From: an uncultured Collinsella sp.
GTDB lineage: Bacteria > Actinomycetota > Coriobacteriia > Coriobacteriales > Coriobacteriaceae
DNA length: 6,337 bases
Direction: 5' to 3'
Assembly: GCA_959599615.1 (NCBI GenBank)
Contig: CAUGKA010000120.1
Location: 1-6,337 of the forward strand
The notes under the pieces are model-generated. The model searched no databases. It was not told the DNA's origin and worked only from the letters and a program-made list of their open reading frames with translations. The position numbers and the translations under genes are program-made. Below are positions 1 through 5,649 of the stretch, piece after piece; position 1 is the stretch's first letter; each line of letters begins with the position of its first letter.

Positions 1-1429
1 CCGTACATGTACGGATGAATGTGGGAAGTGTTCGGATGAAGTTGCGAATCAAGGGTTCAGGGCGAAGCATCCCTTTAAATGCCATCCCAATTGGATTGCC
101 CGATACGCGCTTGTCTGAATAGTGGGCAGAAGCGCCGGCTTCTTGAAGCAACCGCTCAAGTTGAGCCTTGCAGCCTCTGGGAATCGCGACGCAGCCATCT
201 CTAAGTTCACTGAGGTCTATGTACCGCGGTTTGCCGAATACTGATTGATGCATAGATTGCGCCCGGAAGAATTCCGGGTTGGCAAACGTTGCAAGCCTGC
301 GGACTTCCATTTGAGCTGCTGGGCTCAGAGACTTTTCGGGGATGTAGAGCATGTCAGCTTGCGTGACGGGCAGCGATGACGGAAAGTCCCGCGGCGTGAG
401 CGGGAGCCGCTTTCGCGGCCTCTGGGAATGTGGCGCAGTGGTGTTTGCCGTCGCCGTAGCCGCTATTCCATGCGGTCTATTATCGATGCTCTCAATCAGA
501 CTTTGCACCGTCACGCGCGGGATTAACTGGATTTGCGAAAGGTAGAGCCATTGATCGGGAAAGGGCTCAAATTGCTCGTCAACAAATACACTGTTCCCTT
601 TTCGCTGCGCTTTTCCTTGAAAGGGTAGCGCTATGAGATTTCCGAAGCCGCCCTCGGGAATGGTGGACTGCGCGGGCAACATTCGGTCAAAAGCTTCGAA
701 GGTGATTGTCTTGTTGAGCATCGCCGCTTCGGCGATAAGGCTGCTTCCAAAATCTCGTGCAGTCTTTGCGCTAGCGAGCTCTAGGAAGAAAAACCAGACA
801 TGTGCGCCGTTGCCTGATCTCGATCGTTCAACGGCAGCATCGATTCCATGGCTTTTTGCGACAAGCCGAATGGCATTGGTCGCTTCTTTCCAATCGGCTC
901 CGTCAAAATCGATGACCAGGACTTTTGTGTTGCTGTCACTATCGAGAACATACTGACCTATGACGTCTCGGAGCCTGTCGTCATTGCCTTTGAAATGGTC
1001 GATGATCGTGGCATCGCTCAACTCGGGGAAGACGCGGTTGCCGCATTCTGCGCATTTGACTTTCTGATGGCTCGCTTTGGGACAAGTGCCTGACTTCCAC
1101 TCATTTGCGCAGGCGGGTGCATAGCCGATTCCCCCGTCTTTTCTGCGGTACCCATGAGCGTAAACATCTTTACGACCAGTAAAGAGATTGCGAAAGAGCT
1201 CGAGTTTGTCGCGCGCTGGGCTCGCGCTGGTGACGATGCCCTCGGCCTGTGCCCGTTTGTCGAAAGATCTGCCAGCTTTCTCCCATTCTTCGAGCGTTGC
1301 GTAACGGATGTCTGGACCGTTGCTGCAGATGACGATTTGACTTTGCGGCTCCGATACGTGAGAGATTGCTTTCTTGAATTGGAATAACGTGTCCCCGATG
1401 AGGGCGTATTGATGCGTGACGTTGCTCAT
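1..1429 (-). CDS. TOTE-type archaeo-eukaryotic primase domain protein, 3' end beyond window
   Basis: Reading the minus strand from ATG at 1429 gives 476 uninterrupted codons that leave the window at base 1. The start is firm because an in-frame TAG lies at 1444-1442; a weak AGGA precedes it. Residues 1-75 are an unrecognised N-terminal part. LFRNLFTGRKDVYA (78-91) opens the primase domain, followed by Cys107, Cys116, Cys126 and Cys129 (a probable zinc site). The catalytic signature is D174-F-D176 (metal ligands), SRSGNGAH with His210, and FDRMLP (247-252) followed by GGFGNLIALP (260-269). This motif set is that of the AEP domain of TOTE conflict systems, predicted nucleic-acid-targeting defence proteins usually fused to an SF2 helicase. 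Residues 357-458 match the region that in relatives joins primase to helicase (LYIP, LATFANPEFF, PRY, LRPE). Walker motifs would lie outside the window. Codon use is more A/T-rich than in the neighbours, suggesting acquisition. Defence function is inferred from family. Confidence 0.85.
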   Translation of the reverse strand, partial: MSNVTHQYALIGDTLFQFKKAISHVSEPQSQIVICSNGPDIRYATLEEWEKAGRSFDKRAQAEGIVTSASPARDKLELFRNLFTGRKDVYAHGYRRKDGGIGYAPACANEWKSGTCPKASHQKVKCAECGNRVFPELSDATIIDHFKGNDDRLRDVIGQYVLDSDSNTKVLVIDFDGADWKEATNAIRLVAKSHGIDAAVERSRSGNGAHVWFFFLELASAKTARDFGSSLIAEAAMLNKTITFEAFDRMLPAQSTIPEGGFGNLIALPFQGKAQRKGNSVFVDEQFEPFPDQWLYLSQIQLIPRVTVQSLIESIDNRPHGIAATATANTTAPHSQRPRKRLPLTPRDFPSSLPVTQADMLYIPEKSLSPAAQMEVRRLATFANPEFFRAQSMHQSVFGKPRYIDLSELRDGCVAIPRGCKAQLERLLQEAGASAHYSDKRVSGNPIGMAFKGMLRPEPLIRNFIRTLPTFIRTCT

Positions 1430-1692
1430 GTAAATGCCGTCCTAGTCAGGGTTCATTGAAATGAGGGTACGTTATTTTGGTTGTTGGGGCGCTCGGCTCT
1501 TGTTTCGGTTCGGTGATAGTGGAGTGCGGCTCCGTGAGTGGTGTTCGGGTGGCGCCAAAGTGTGTGCGGCTGTTGCGGAATGGGTTTTAGCGGATATGGG
1601 GTGGGTTAGAGACAACAGGGAGTTGCCCCCGAATGGGCCGAATGGGCTGGTGGGCAAAAAATGGCAAATATGAGTACTGTTGTTGGAGTAAT

Positions 1693-1722
1693 ATCATATC
1701 ATCTGGAATGAATCTAAGACAA
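1693..1722 (-). promoter_or_regulatory. candidate promoter for the primase gene
   Basis: On the minus strand TTGTCT (1722-1717) is followed, after 18 bases, by TATGAT (1698-1693), a fair sigma-70-type pair. It sits beyond the DegV terminators and points at the primase gene, which would then have a leader of roughly 250 bases. This rests on sequence match only; the local A/T richness raises the chance of a false hit. Confidence 0.35.
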
Positions 1723-1830
1723 TCGCTTGAAATTGGATATAGTCAACCCCCTAAACAGGGCGATTCGGGACGGTATGGGGAGCGGTTTGCGGCCTTTCGA
1801 CTAAAACGGTCCTGTTCCGCTGCAACTTCT

Positions 1831-1870
1831 AAAGAAACGCCGGCGCGCCCTGAGTTGGGTGCGCCGGCGT
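1831..1870 (-). terminator. rho-independent terminator downstream of the DegV gene
   Basis: A perfect 10-base inverted repeat, ACGCCGGCGC / GCGCCGGCGT (1837-1846 and 1861-1870), is extended inward by three more pairs (CCC/GGG) around a 6-base loop. On the minus strand it is followed by TTTCTTT, so it terminates leftward transcription coming from the DegV gene. It lies about 127 bases after that gene's stop and separates it from the primase gene promoter. Confidence 0.7.
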
Positions 1871-1967
1871 GATGGTTTTGCTGCGGCTGGTAGTACCTCG
1901 GTCGCTCGACAGTCCCGGCATGTCCGGCCTTGTCAGACAAACCTTTGTTGGCGCTTGACGTTTGCCC

Positions 1968-2010
1968 AGATAAAACCTGCCAAAATAAACCTGTCCCTAA
2001 TTGGCAGGTT
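1968..2010 (-). terminator. first hairpin at the DegV stop codon, possible proximal terminator
   Basis: A perfect 10-base inverted repeat, AACCTGCCAA / TTGGCAGGTT on the minus strand (2010-2001 and 1983-1974), encloses a 17-base loop containing the TAG stop (1999-1997). The downstream arm runs directly into TTTTATC. The large loop and short T run make it weaker than the hairpin at 1837-1870; the two may act in tandem. Confidence 0.45.
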
Positions 2011-2857
2011 GGTAGCGGGGGCAATAGCTGATGGCTATGGCGTCCACGCCTACATGGGTGGCGATGGTGCAGCCGATGGGGCCGGTGCCGGCGTCTACGT
2101 AGTCCTGGCCCGCGAGCGCCCGGTTGACGAGCTCCCGCTCCTCGGCGGCGCCGGTCGTGAGCACGCGCACGCTGGAGCCTGGATGTTCGGCCAAAAATGC
2201 GAGGCAGTCAGCCATGGTGTTGGCGACGATACGCTTGGCGCCGCGGCCCTTTTTGATGGCCTTGATCTCGCCCGACTGCCACTCCGGCGAAACGGCCAGG
2301 CGAATGTTGAGCATCTGCGTCAGCTGGCCGGCGAGCTTGGGGGCGCGGCCGTTTTTGACCAGGTTCTCGAGCGTTCGGGGAATCAGCAGCAGATGGGCGT
2401 CGGGCAACGTCGCGCGGATCTGCGCCTCGGTCTCGTCCAAGCTGCGGCCGTCCTCGCGCATGGCAAGCGCGTACTCCACCAGCAGACCCTCGGCGCCCGA
2501 GCCGGTGCGCGAATCGATGCAGCGCACGTCGAGCTCGTGGGTCTCGGCGACCAGGCATGCGTTGGAATAGCAGGCGGACCACTCGCTGCACAGCGAGATA
2601 AAGATCGCGCTGTCGTGGCCATCGGCGCGCACGCGGTCAAACAGCGCCTTGAACTCGCCGGCGCTCGGCTGCGAGGTGTGCGGCAGCTGCTCAGAGCCGG
2701 CCATGCGCGCGACGTATTCCTCGACAGTAATCTGCACCTGGTCGAGCAAGTCCTCGCCCTCGATAATCACATGCAGCGGAATCACGTAAATACCGAGCTC
2801 TTGGGCGCGGGCGGGGGAGATGTCCGACGTGGAGTCGGTTATGATGGCAAAAGACAT
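1997..2857 (-). CDS. DegV family protein (FakB-like fatty-acid-binding protein)
   Basis: This 286-residue protein has the usual DegV length. DegV/FakB proteins hold a fatty acid in a deep pocket and present its carboxylate to the FakA kinase, feeding exogenous fatty acids into phospholipid synthesis in the cytoplasm. Visible signatures are the N-terminal strand and loop IITDSTSDI (5-13), HTSQPSAGEF (60-69), which carries the carboxylate-binding Thr/Ser loop, and a C-terminal ATHVGVDAIAISY in which His268 fits the conserved His. The usual SSxLSGTY loop reads CSEWSACY here (90-97), keeping two serines. ATG 2857 is chosen because AAAGGTG lies 5 bases upstream and the family's conserved strand starts at once; an upstream in-frame start at 2914 would add an Arg-rich leader without a ribosome site. 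No FakA kinase is in the window. Family assignment is firm; the bound lipid is unknown. Confidence 0.93.
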   Translation of the reverse strand: MSFAIITDSTSDISPARAQELGIYVIPLHVIIEGEDLLDQVQITVEEYVARMAGSEQLPHTSQPSAGEFKALFDRVRADGHDSAIFISLCSEWSACYSNACLVAETHELDVRCIDSRTGSGAEGLLVEYALAMREDGRSLDETEAQIRATLPDAHLLLIPRTLENLVKNGRAPKLAGQLTQMLNIRLAVSPEWQSGEIKAIKKGRGAKRIVANTMADCLAFLAEHPGSSVRVLTTGAAEERELVNRALAGQDYVDAGTGPIGCTIATHVGVDAIAISYCPRYQPAN

Positions 2858-2913
2858 AATTGCACCTTTCGATGGGGCGCCACGGCGCCGCCGATTGAGA
2901 GCAAAGTGCGACA

Positions 2914-2919
2914 AGTATA
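2914..2919 (-). promoter_or_regulatory. candidate -10 element of the DegV gene
   Basis: TATACT on the minus strand lies 57 bases upstream of the DegV start in the only A/T-rich part of the divergent intergenic region. No good -35 hexamer is found at 16-18 bases (nearest is TAGCAA-like), so the call is tentative. Confidence 0.35.
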
Positions 2920-2949
2920 GTGGAGTTGCTCTACATTGCTAGGTTCAAT

Positions 2950-2965
2950 TGTTGAATAGTCAACA
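2950..2965. promoter_or_regulatory. inverted repeat in divergent promoter region, possible operator
   Basis: TGTTGA-ATAG-TCAACA is a perfect 6+6 inverted repeat between the DegV and HAD genes, with a further GTCAAC half-site at 2990-2995. Its position upstream of both divergent genes fits an operator for a shared regulator, but no regulator gene is in the window. Confidence 0.3.
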
Positions 2966-3001
2966 GTTTGAAGTGTCGGTGTGGAAATCGTCAACTGGGG
3001 A

Positions 3002-3007
3002 AGAGGA
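3002..3007 (+). promoter_or_regulatory. ribosome binding site deciding the HAD start
   Basis: AGAGGA lies 6 bases before ATG 3014, correct spacing for that start. It abuts ATG 3008 and lies inside the reading frame that would begin at GTG 2981, which argues against both alternatives. Confidence 0.6.
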
Positions 3008-3013
3008 ATGCCG

Positions 3014-3676
3014 ATGGAGGCGTTGGAGATATGCAGGCGGCCGGTCGTGCTGTTCGATTTTGACGGCACGGTGGCAGATACGGGCCGGGCGGTGATGACC
3101 TCGACACGCAAAACGTTGGCCGCGCGCGGGTTTTCGGAGGCGCAGATGGGTGACCTGCGCCGCATGATCGGGCCGCCCCTGTGGAAGAGCTTCCACGACT
3201 TTTACGACTTTACGCGCGAGGAGTCGCTTGTGGTGGCCGACGAGTACCGTGCCTATTTTGACGAGCTGGGACCGGAGGAGTACCCCGTGTTCGATGGGAT
3301 TCCCGAGCTGCTGGATGAGTTGGCCGCCCGGGGCAAGCGTATGGCCGTGGCGACGTCACGCATGGAGGCCAAATGCATCGACATGGTGCATGAGCTGGGT
3401 CTTTCTCAGTTCGAAGCTGTGGTTGGCATGAATCCTCCGCAGGGGCGCGAGACCAAGGCCGATTCGGTTCGCGACGCGTTGACGGCCTTGGGTGCGGCCG
3501 CGGACGAGGCCGTGATGATCGGCGATCGCTTTAACGACGTCGAGGGCGCGCACGCGATGGGCGTGCCGTGCATCGGCATCTATTCGGGCGCGGCGGCGCC
3601 GGGTGAGCATGAAGCGACGGGTGCCGATGCGGTGGTGCACTCGGTGGCTGAGCTTGCTAAACTTTTCTCTATCTAG
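3014..3676 (+). CDS. HAD superfamily hydrolase, phosphoglycolate phosphatase-like
   Basis: A 220-residue cytoplasmic phosphatase of the haloacid dehalogenase superfamily, subfamily I with a C1 alpha-helical cap. Motif I is D15-F-D17-G-T (nucleophile and acid/base). The cap spans roughly 22-95 and includes IGPPLWKSF (52-60), typical of the Gph/PpaX-like group. Motif II is ATSR with Ser115, motif III Lys148, and motif IV GDRFND with Asp171 and Asp175 for magnesium. All catalytic residues are present, so it should be active on a small phosphoester, possibly phosphoglycolate, a sugar phosphate or a nucleotide; the substrate cannot be read from the sequence. It is divergent from the DegV gene and lies 54 bases upstream of the dipeptidase gene on the same strand, probably in one transcript. 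Confidence 0.9.
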   Translation: MEALEICRRPVVLFDFDGTVADTGRAVMTSTRKTLAARGFSEAQMGDLRRMIGPPLWKSFHDFYDFTREESLVVADEYRAYFDELGPEEYPVFDGIPELLDELAARGKRMAVATSRMEAKCIDMVHELGLSQFEAVVGMNPPQGRETKADSVRDALTALGAAADEAVMIGDRFNDVEGAHAMGVPCIGIYSGAAAPGEHEATGADAVVHSVAELAKLFSI

Positions 3677-3717
3677 GAACTAAATGTGAGGGGCGGGTAC
3701 GCTTGCCGCTCATTGGT

Positions 3718-3724
3718 AAGGAGG
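3718..3724 (+). promoter_or_regulatory. ribosome binding site of the dipeptidase gene
   Basis: A near-consensus AAGGAGG ends 6 bases before ATG 3731. It fixes that start against an upstream in-frame GTG at 3686, which would add 15 residues with no ribosome site. Confidence 0.8.
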
Positions 3725-3730
3725 TCGTCC

Positions 3731-5167
3731 ATGAATCAGGTGGAGCAGAGCGTCGCCGAGTATGTCGACGAGGTCTGGGAGGATGTCGTCGCCGATATCG
3801 AGCAGCTGGTGAGTTATCCGTCCGTGGCAGTTTCTGCCGATGCGGAGCCCGGCGCGCCGTTTGGCCGCCCGGTCCGTGATGCGCTCGATTGCGCGCTCGG
3901 CATTGCGCAGAAGCTCGGCTATCAGACGAGCGACGACGAGGGCTATGTGGGAATCGCCGATATTCCGGGCCGCGGCGACAAGCAGCTCGCGACTATCTGC
4001 CACGTGGACGTGGTTCCCGCCGGCCCTGGCTGGAACACCGACCCGTTCGCCATGGAGCGCCGCGAGGGCTGGCTGCTCGGTCGCGGCGTGATTGACGACA
4101 AGGGCCCGGCAGTGCTGTCGCTCTACGCCGGCGCTTACCTTCTCAAGCACGGCATTGTTCCGCGCTACACCTTCCGCGCACTGCTGGGCTGCGATGAGGA
4201 AGTGGGCATGTCCGACGTTCACCATTATCTGGAGAACCACGCGAACCCCGACTTTCTGTTTACGCCCGATGCCGAGTTCCCGGTCTGTAATGCCGAGAAG
4301 GGCCAGTTTGGGGCGACATTTGTGAGCTCCAAGATCGACGGCGGGCGCATTGTGTCCTGGAGCGGTGCCGAGGCGAGCAACGCTATTCCGTCGCAGTCTA
4401 TCTGCGAGCTTGCGATTGCCGCCGATGAGCTGCCGGCGCCCGTTGAGAACGCCGACCGCCTGGAGATCACGGCGCTCGATAACGGGCATGCGCAGATTTT
4501 CGCCCACGGCATTGGCGGTCATGCCTCGATGCCAGAGGGAACGATCAACGCCGTCGGGCTGATCGTGGCGTATCTGCGCGAGGCCGAGGACGCGTTTGGT
4601 GCACGCGACGAGCGTCTGCTGACGCCTGCCGAGCACGAGTTCGTCAAGTTCCTGGCCTTTGTGCATGCGGACGCCTATGGTCGCGGCCTGGGTATCGATG
4701 CGACGAGTCCGGCGTTTGGCCCGCTTACCTGCAACGCTGGCGTCATCCGCGTGGCGGATGGCCATATTGAGCAGGTCATCGACGTGCGCTTCCCCGACAG
4801 CACGAGTGCCGATGCCATCCGCGAGCAGCTCGATCCGCTCGTGGGCCGTTTTGGCGTGACGTGCCGTGTGGGTCGTGCGAAGGTGCCGTTCTCGGTCTCT
4901 GCCGACGATCCGGCCGTGAAGGCGCTTATTGATACCTATAACGAGTTTACGGGCAAGCATGCTGAGCCCTTTGCCATGGGCGGCGGCACGTACGCGCGCA
5001 ACTTTGCCCGCGCCGTCTCGTTTGGCCCCGAGGAGACCGGTCTGGAGCTGCCCGAGTGGGGCGGCCAGATGCACGGTCCCAACGAGTGCGCCAACGAGGA
5101 ACAGCTCAAGCAGGCGCTCAAGATCTATATCGTGGCGATCCTTCGCCTCAACGAACTCGAGCTCTAG
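3731..5167 (+). CDS. M20 family metallo-dipeptidase (Sapep/PepV type)
   Basis: A 478-residue cytoplasmic dipeptidase with two catalytic metals, the normal length for the PepV/Sapep branch of peptidase family M20. The conserved set is complete: H91-V-D93 in ICHVDVVPAG, Asp122 in GRGVIDDKGP (metal-bridging), Glu156 (general base) and Glu157 in GCDEEVG, Asp180 in FTPDAEFP, His264 in GIGGHASMPEG within the lid domain, and His448 in QMHGPNE. It should cleave dipeptides, releasing amino acids as nutrients; preference is not readable. No signal peptide is seen. It follows the HAD gene by 54 bases, probably as second gene of that operon. Its stop codon is embedded in a long palindrome (5166-5269). 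The opposite strand is open for about 500 codons, a coding shadow of its GC-rich codons. Confidence 0.95.
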   Translation: MNQVEQSVAEYVDEVWEDVVADIEQLVSYPSVAVSADAEPGAPFGRPVRDALDCALGIAQKLGYQTSDDEGYVGIADIPGRGDKQLATICHVDVVPAGPGWNTDPFAMERREGWLLGRGVIDDKGPAVLSLYAGAYLLKHGIVPRYTFRALLGCDEEVGMSDVHHYLENHANPDFLFTPDAEFPVCNAEKGQFGATFVSSKIDGGRIVSWSGAEASNAIPSQSICELAIAADELPAPVENADRLEITALDNGHAQIFAHGIGGHASMPEGTINAVGLIVAYLREAEDAFGARDERLLTPAEHEFVKFLAFVHADAYGRGLGIDATSPAFGPLTCNAGVIRVADGHIEQVIDVRFPDSTSADAIREQLDPLVGRFGVTCRVGRAKVPFSVSADDPAVKALIDTYNEFTGKHAEPFAMGGGTYARNFARAVSFGPEETGLELPEWGGQMHGPNECANEEQLKQALKIYIVAILRLNELEL

Positions 5168-5269
5168 GGCTTCCCCAGGCACCCGACCTTGCCCCTCAAA
5201 CCGTCGCTTGCGTACCAAAGTACGCGGCGCTCCTCTTTCGGGGCAATCTCGGGCACCTGGGAAACCCCT
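5166..5269. repeat. long imperfect palindrome overlapping the dipeptidase stop
   Basis: Arms 5166-5195 and 5240-5269 match as inverted repeats at 24 of 30 positions, including TTGCCCC/GGGGCAA at the inner ends. The centre has its own hairpin, GCGTAC-CAAA-GTACGC (5210-5225). Three of the six imperfect positions are C/A on plus, hence G-U pairs in a minus-strand RNA. No T run follows on either side, so it is not a classical terminator; it may still shield the dipeptidase mRNA end. It looks like a dispersed palindromic repeat, but other copies cannot be seen here. Confidence 0.6.
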
Positions 5270-5285
5270 ATATCTTGCTTGGGGT

Positions 5286-5309
5286 TACGCGGTATTACCA
5301 GCCCGCGTA
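5286..5309. repeat. perfect 7-base-arm hairpin
   Basis: TACGCGG (5286-5292) and CCGCGTA (5303-5309) are perfect inverted repeats around a 10-base loop. It lies between the two larger palindromes and lacks a T run. Function unknown. Confidence 0.55.
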
Positions 5310-5326
5310 GCAGCTCATCTCGGAAT

Positions 5327-5390
5327 GAGAGTGGATAGTCTGCCGTTTTTGGCCTATGTACAGGCTCAAAGTGGGAGATTATCCACTCTC
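5327..5390 (+). repeat. 64-base near-perfect hairpin element
   Basis: Bases 5327-5355 pair with 5362-5390 around the 6-base loop ATGTAC. Of 29 positions, 23 are Watson-Crick, four are G-U when read as plus-strand RNA (5338, 5345, 5346, 5351) and two are mismatched (5342, 5350). The outer 11 bases, GAGAGTGGATA / TATCCACTCTC, are perfect. All four wobbles favour the plus-strand RNA. No T run follows, so it is either an RNA structure in the dipeptidase 3' region or a palindromic mobile repeat. Confidence 0.7.
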
Positions 5391-5487
5391 GTTATTTGAG
5401 TGTCCAATAATCCTCGCTCGCTGGGGCGGTCGTTTAAGAACGTCCCCAATGACTAGCTTGTAAAAGGTGAGGCATGCTTGCGACGGG

Positions 5488-5505
5488 GTTTGTTATTCGT
5501 TTGTA
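5488..5505 (+). promoter_or_regulatory. pstS: Pho-box-like direct repeat upstream of pstS
   Basis: GTTTGTT and GTTTGTA are separated by ATTC, giving two 7-base units with an 11-base period, the geometry bound by PhoB/PhoP-type response regulators. It lies about 145 bases before pstS, a gene that this regulon controls in many bacteria. The flanking CGGGG / CCCCG also forms a stem of up to 8 pairs (5484-5513 region) that could overlap the site. The -10 hexamer is unclear; TCTATC (5532-5537) and TAATAA (5547-5552) are the candidates. Confidence 0.5.
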
Positions 5506-5638
5506 AAGCCCCGCCGCGCTTGCGGTAAGGGTCTATCAGATGCCCGTAATAAAGCGCAGCTGACGCGGTCGTCGCCCGATCGAGACCGTATCTTTCCAAA
5601 CAGCAAAGCGGGCAGGGTGTCCGCGAGTCGCATGTATG

Positions 5639-5646
5639 AAAGGAAG
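5639..5646 (+). promoter_or_regulatory. pstS: ribosome binding site of pstS
   Basis: AAAGGAAG precedes ATG 5650 at suitable spacing. An upstream in-frame ATG at 5632 has no ribosome site and this purine tract would fall inside its reading frame, so 5650 is preferred. Confidence 0.7.
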
Positions 5647-5649
5647 ATC

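Larger units (their letters stand above)
1430..1996. other. gene-free stretch between primase gene and DegV gene
   Basis: No convincing gene is seen. Short overlapping reading frames exist on both strands around 1461-1673, but they are low-complexity (Pro/Ser/His-rich on minus, Gly/Trp/Arg-rich on plus), lack a clear ribosome site and resemble nothing I know. From 1461 to about 1620 the plus strand is markedly G/T-rich. A 9-base tandem near-repeat, GAATGGGC(C/T), lies near 1631-1648. The stretch also holds a possible minus-strand promoter at 1693-1722 and the terminator hairpins of the DegV gene. Confidence 0.6.
5168..5649. other. gene-free intergenic stretch rich in palindromes before pstS
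   Basis: No plausible gene on either strand. It contains the long palindrome continuing from the dipeptidase stop, a hairpin at 5286-5309, a 64-base hairpin at 5327-5390, a smaller hairpin at 5424-5450 (GGTCGTT / AACGTCC, one mismatch, inside TGGGG...CCCCA), the Pho-box-like repeat at 5488-5505 and the pstS leader. None of the hairpins is followed by a good T run on the plus strand. Confidence 0.7.

Noticed and set aside
351..1387. Several short plus-strand frames (60-107 codons) opposite the primase gene
   Set aside because: They overlap one another and the long minus-strand frame with AEP motifs; none has recognisable domains.
1461..1673. Overlapping 60-70 codon frames on both strands as possible small genes
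   Set aside because: Low-complexity composition, no convincing ribosome site, and mutual overlap; considered non-coding.
1859..2920. Plus-strand open frame of 353 codons opposite the DegV gene
   Set aside because: Its translation is low-complexity (Gly/Ala/Arg/His-rich), has no family signature, and lies antisense to the clear DegV protein; coding shadow of GC-rich codons.
3710..5218. Minus-strand open frame of about 500 codons opposite the dipeptidase gene
   Set aside because: Repetitive Arg/Ala/Leu/His-rich translation without motifs, antisense to a dipeptidase with all catalytic residues.
5424..5450. Rho-independent terminator after the dipeptidase gene
   Set aside because: A stem with one mismatch and a bulge is present but it is followed by ATGACTAGC rather than a T run.
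5391..5649. Riboswitch upstream of pstS
   Set aside because: Hairpins are present but no conserved riboswitch core could be recognised, and phosphate control by a Pho-type site explains the context better.
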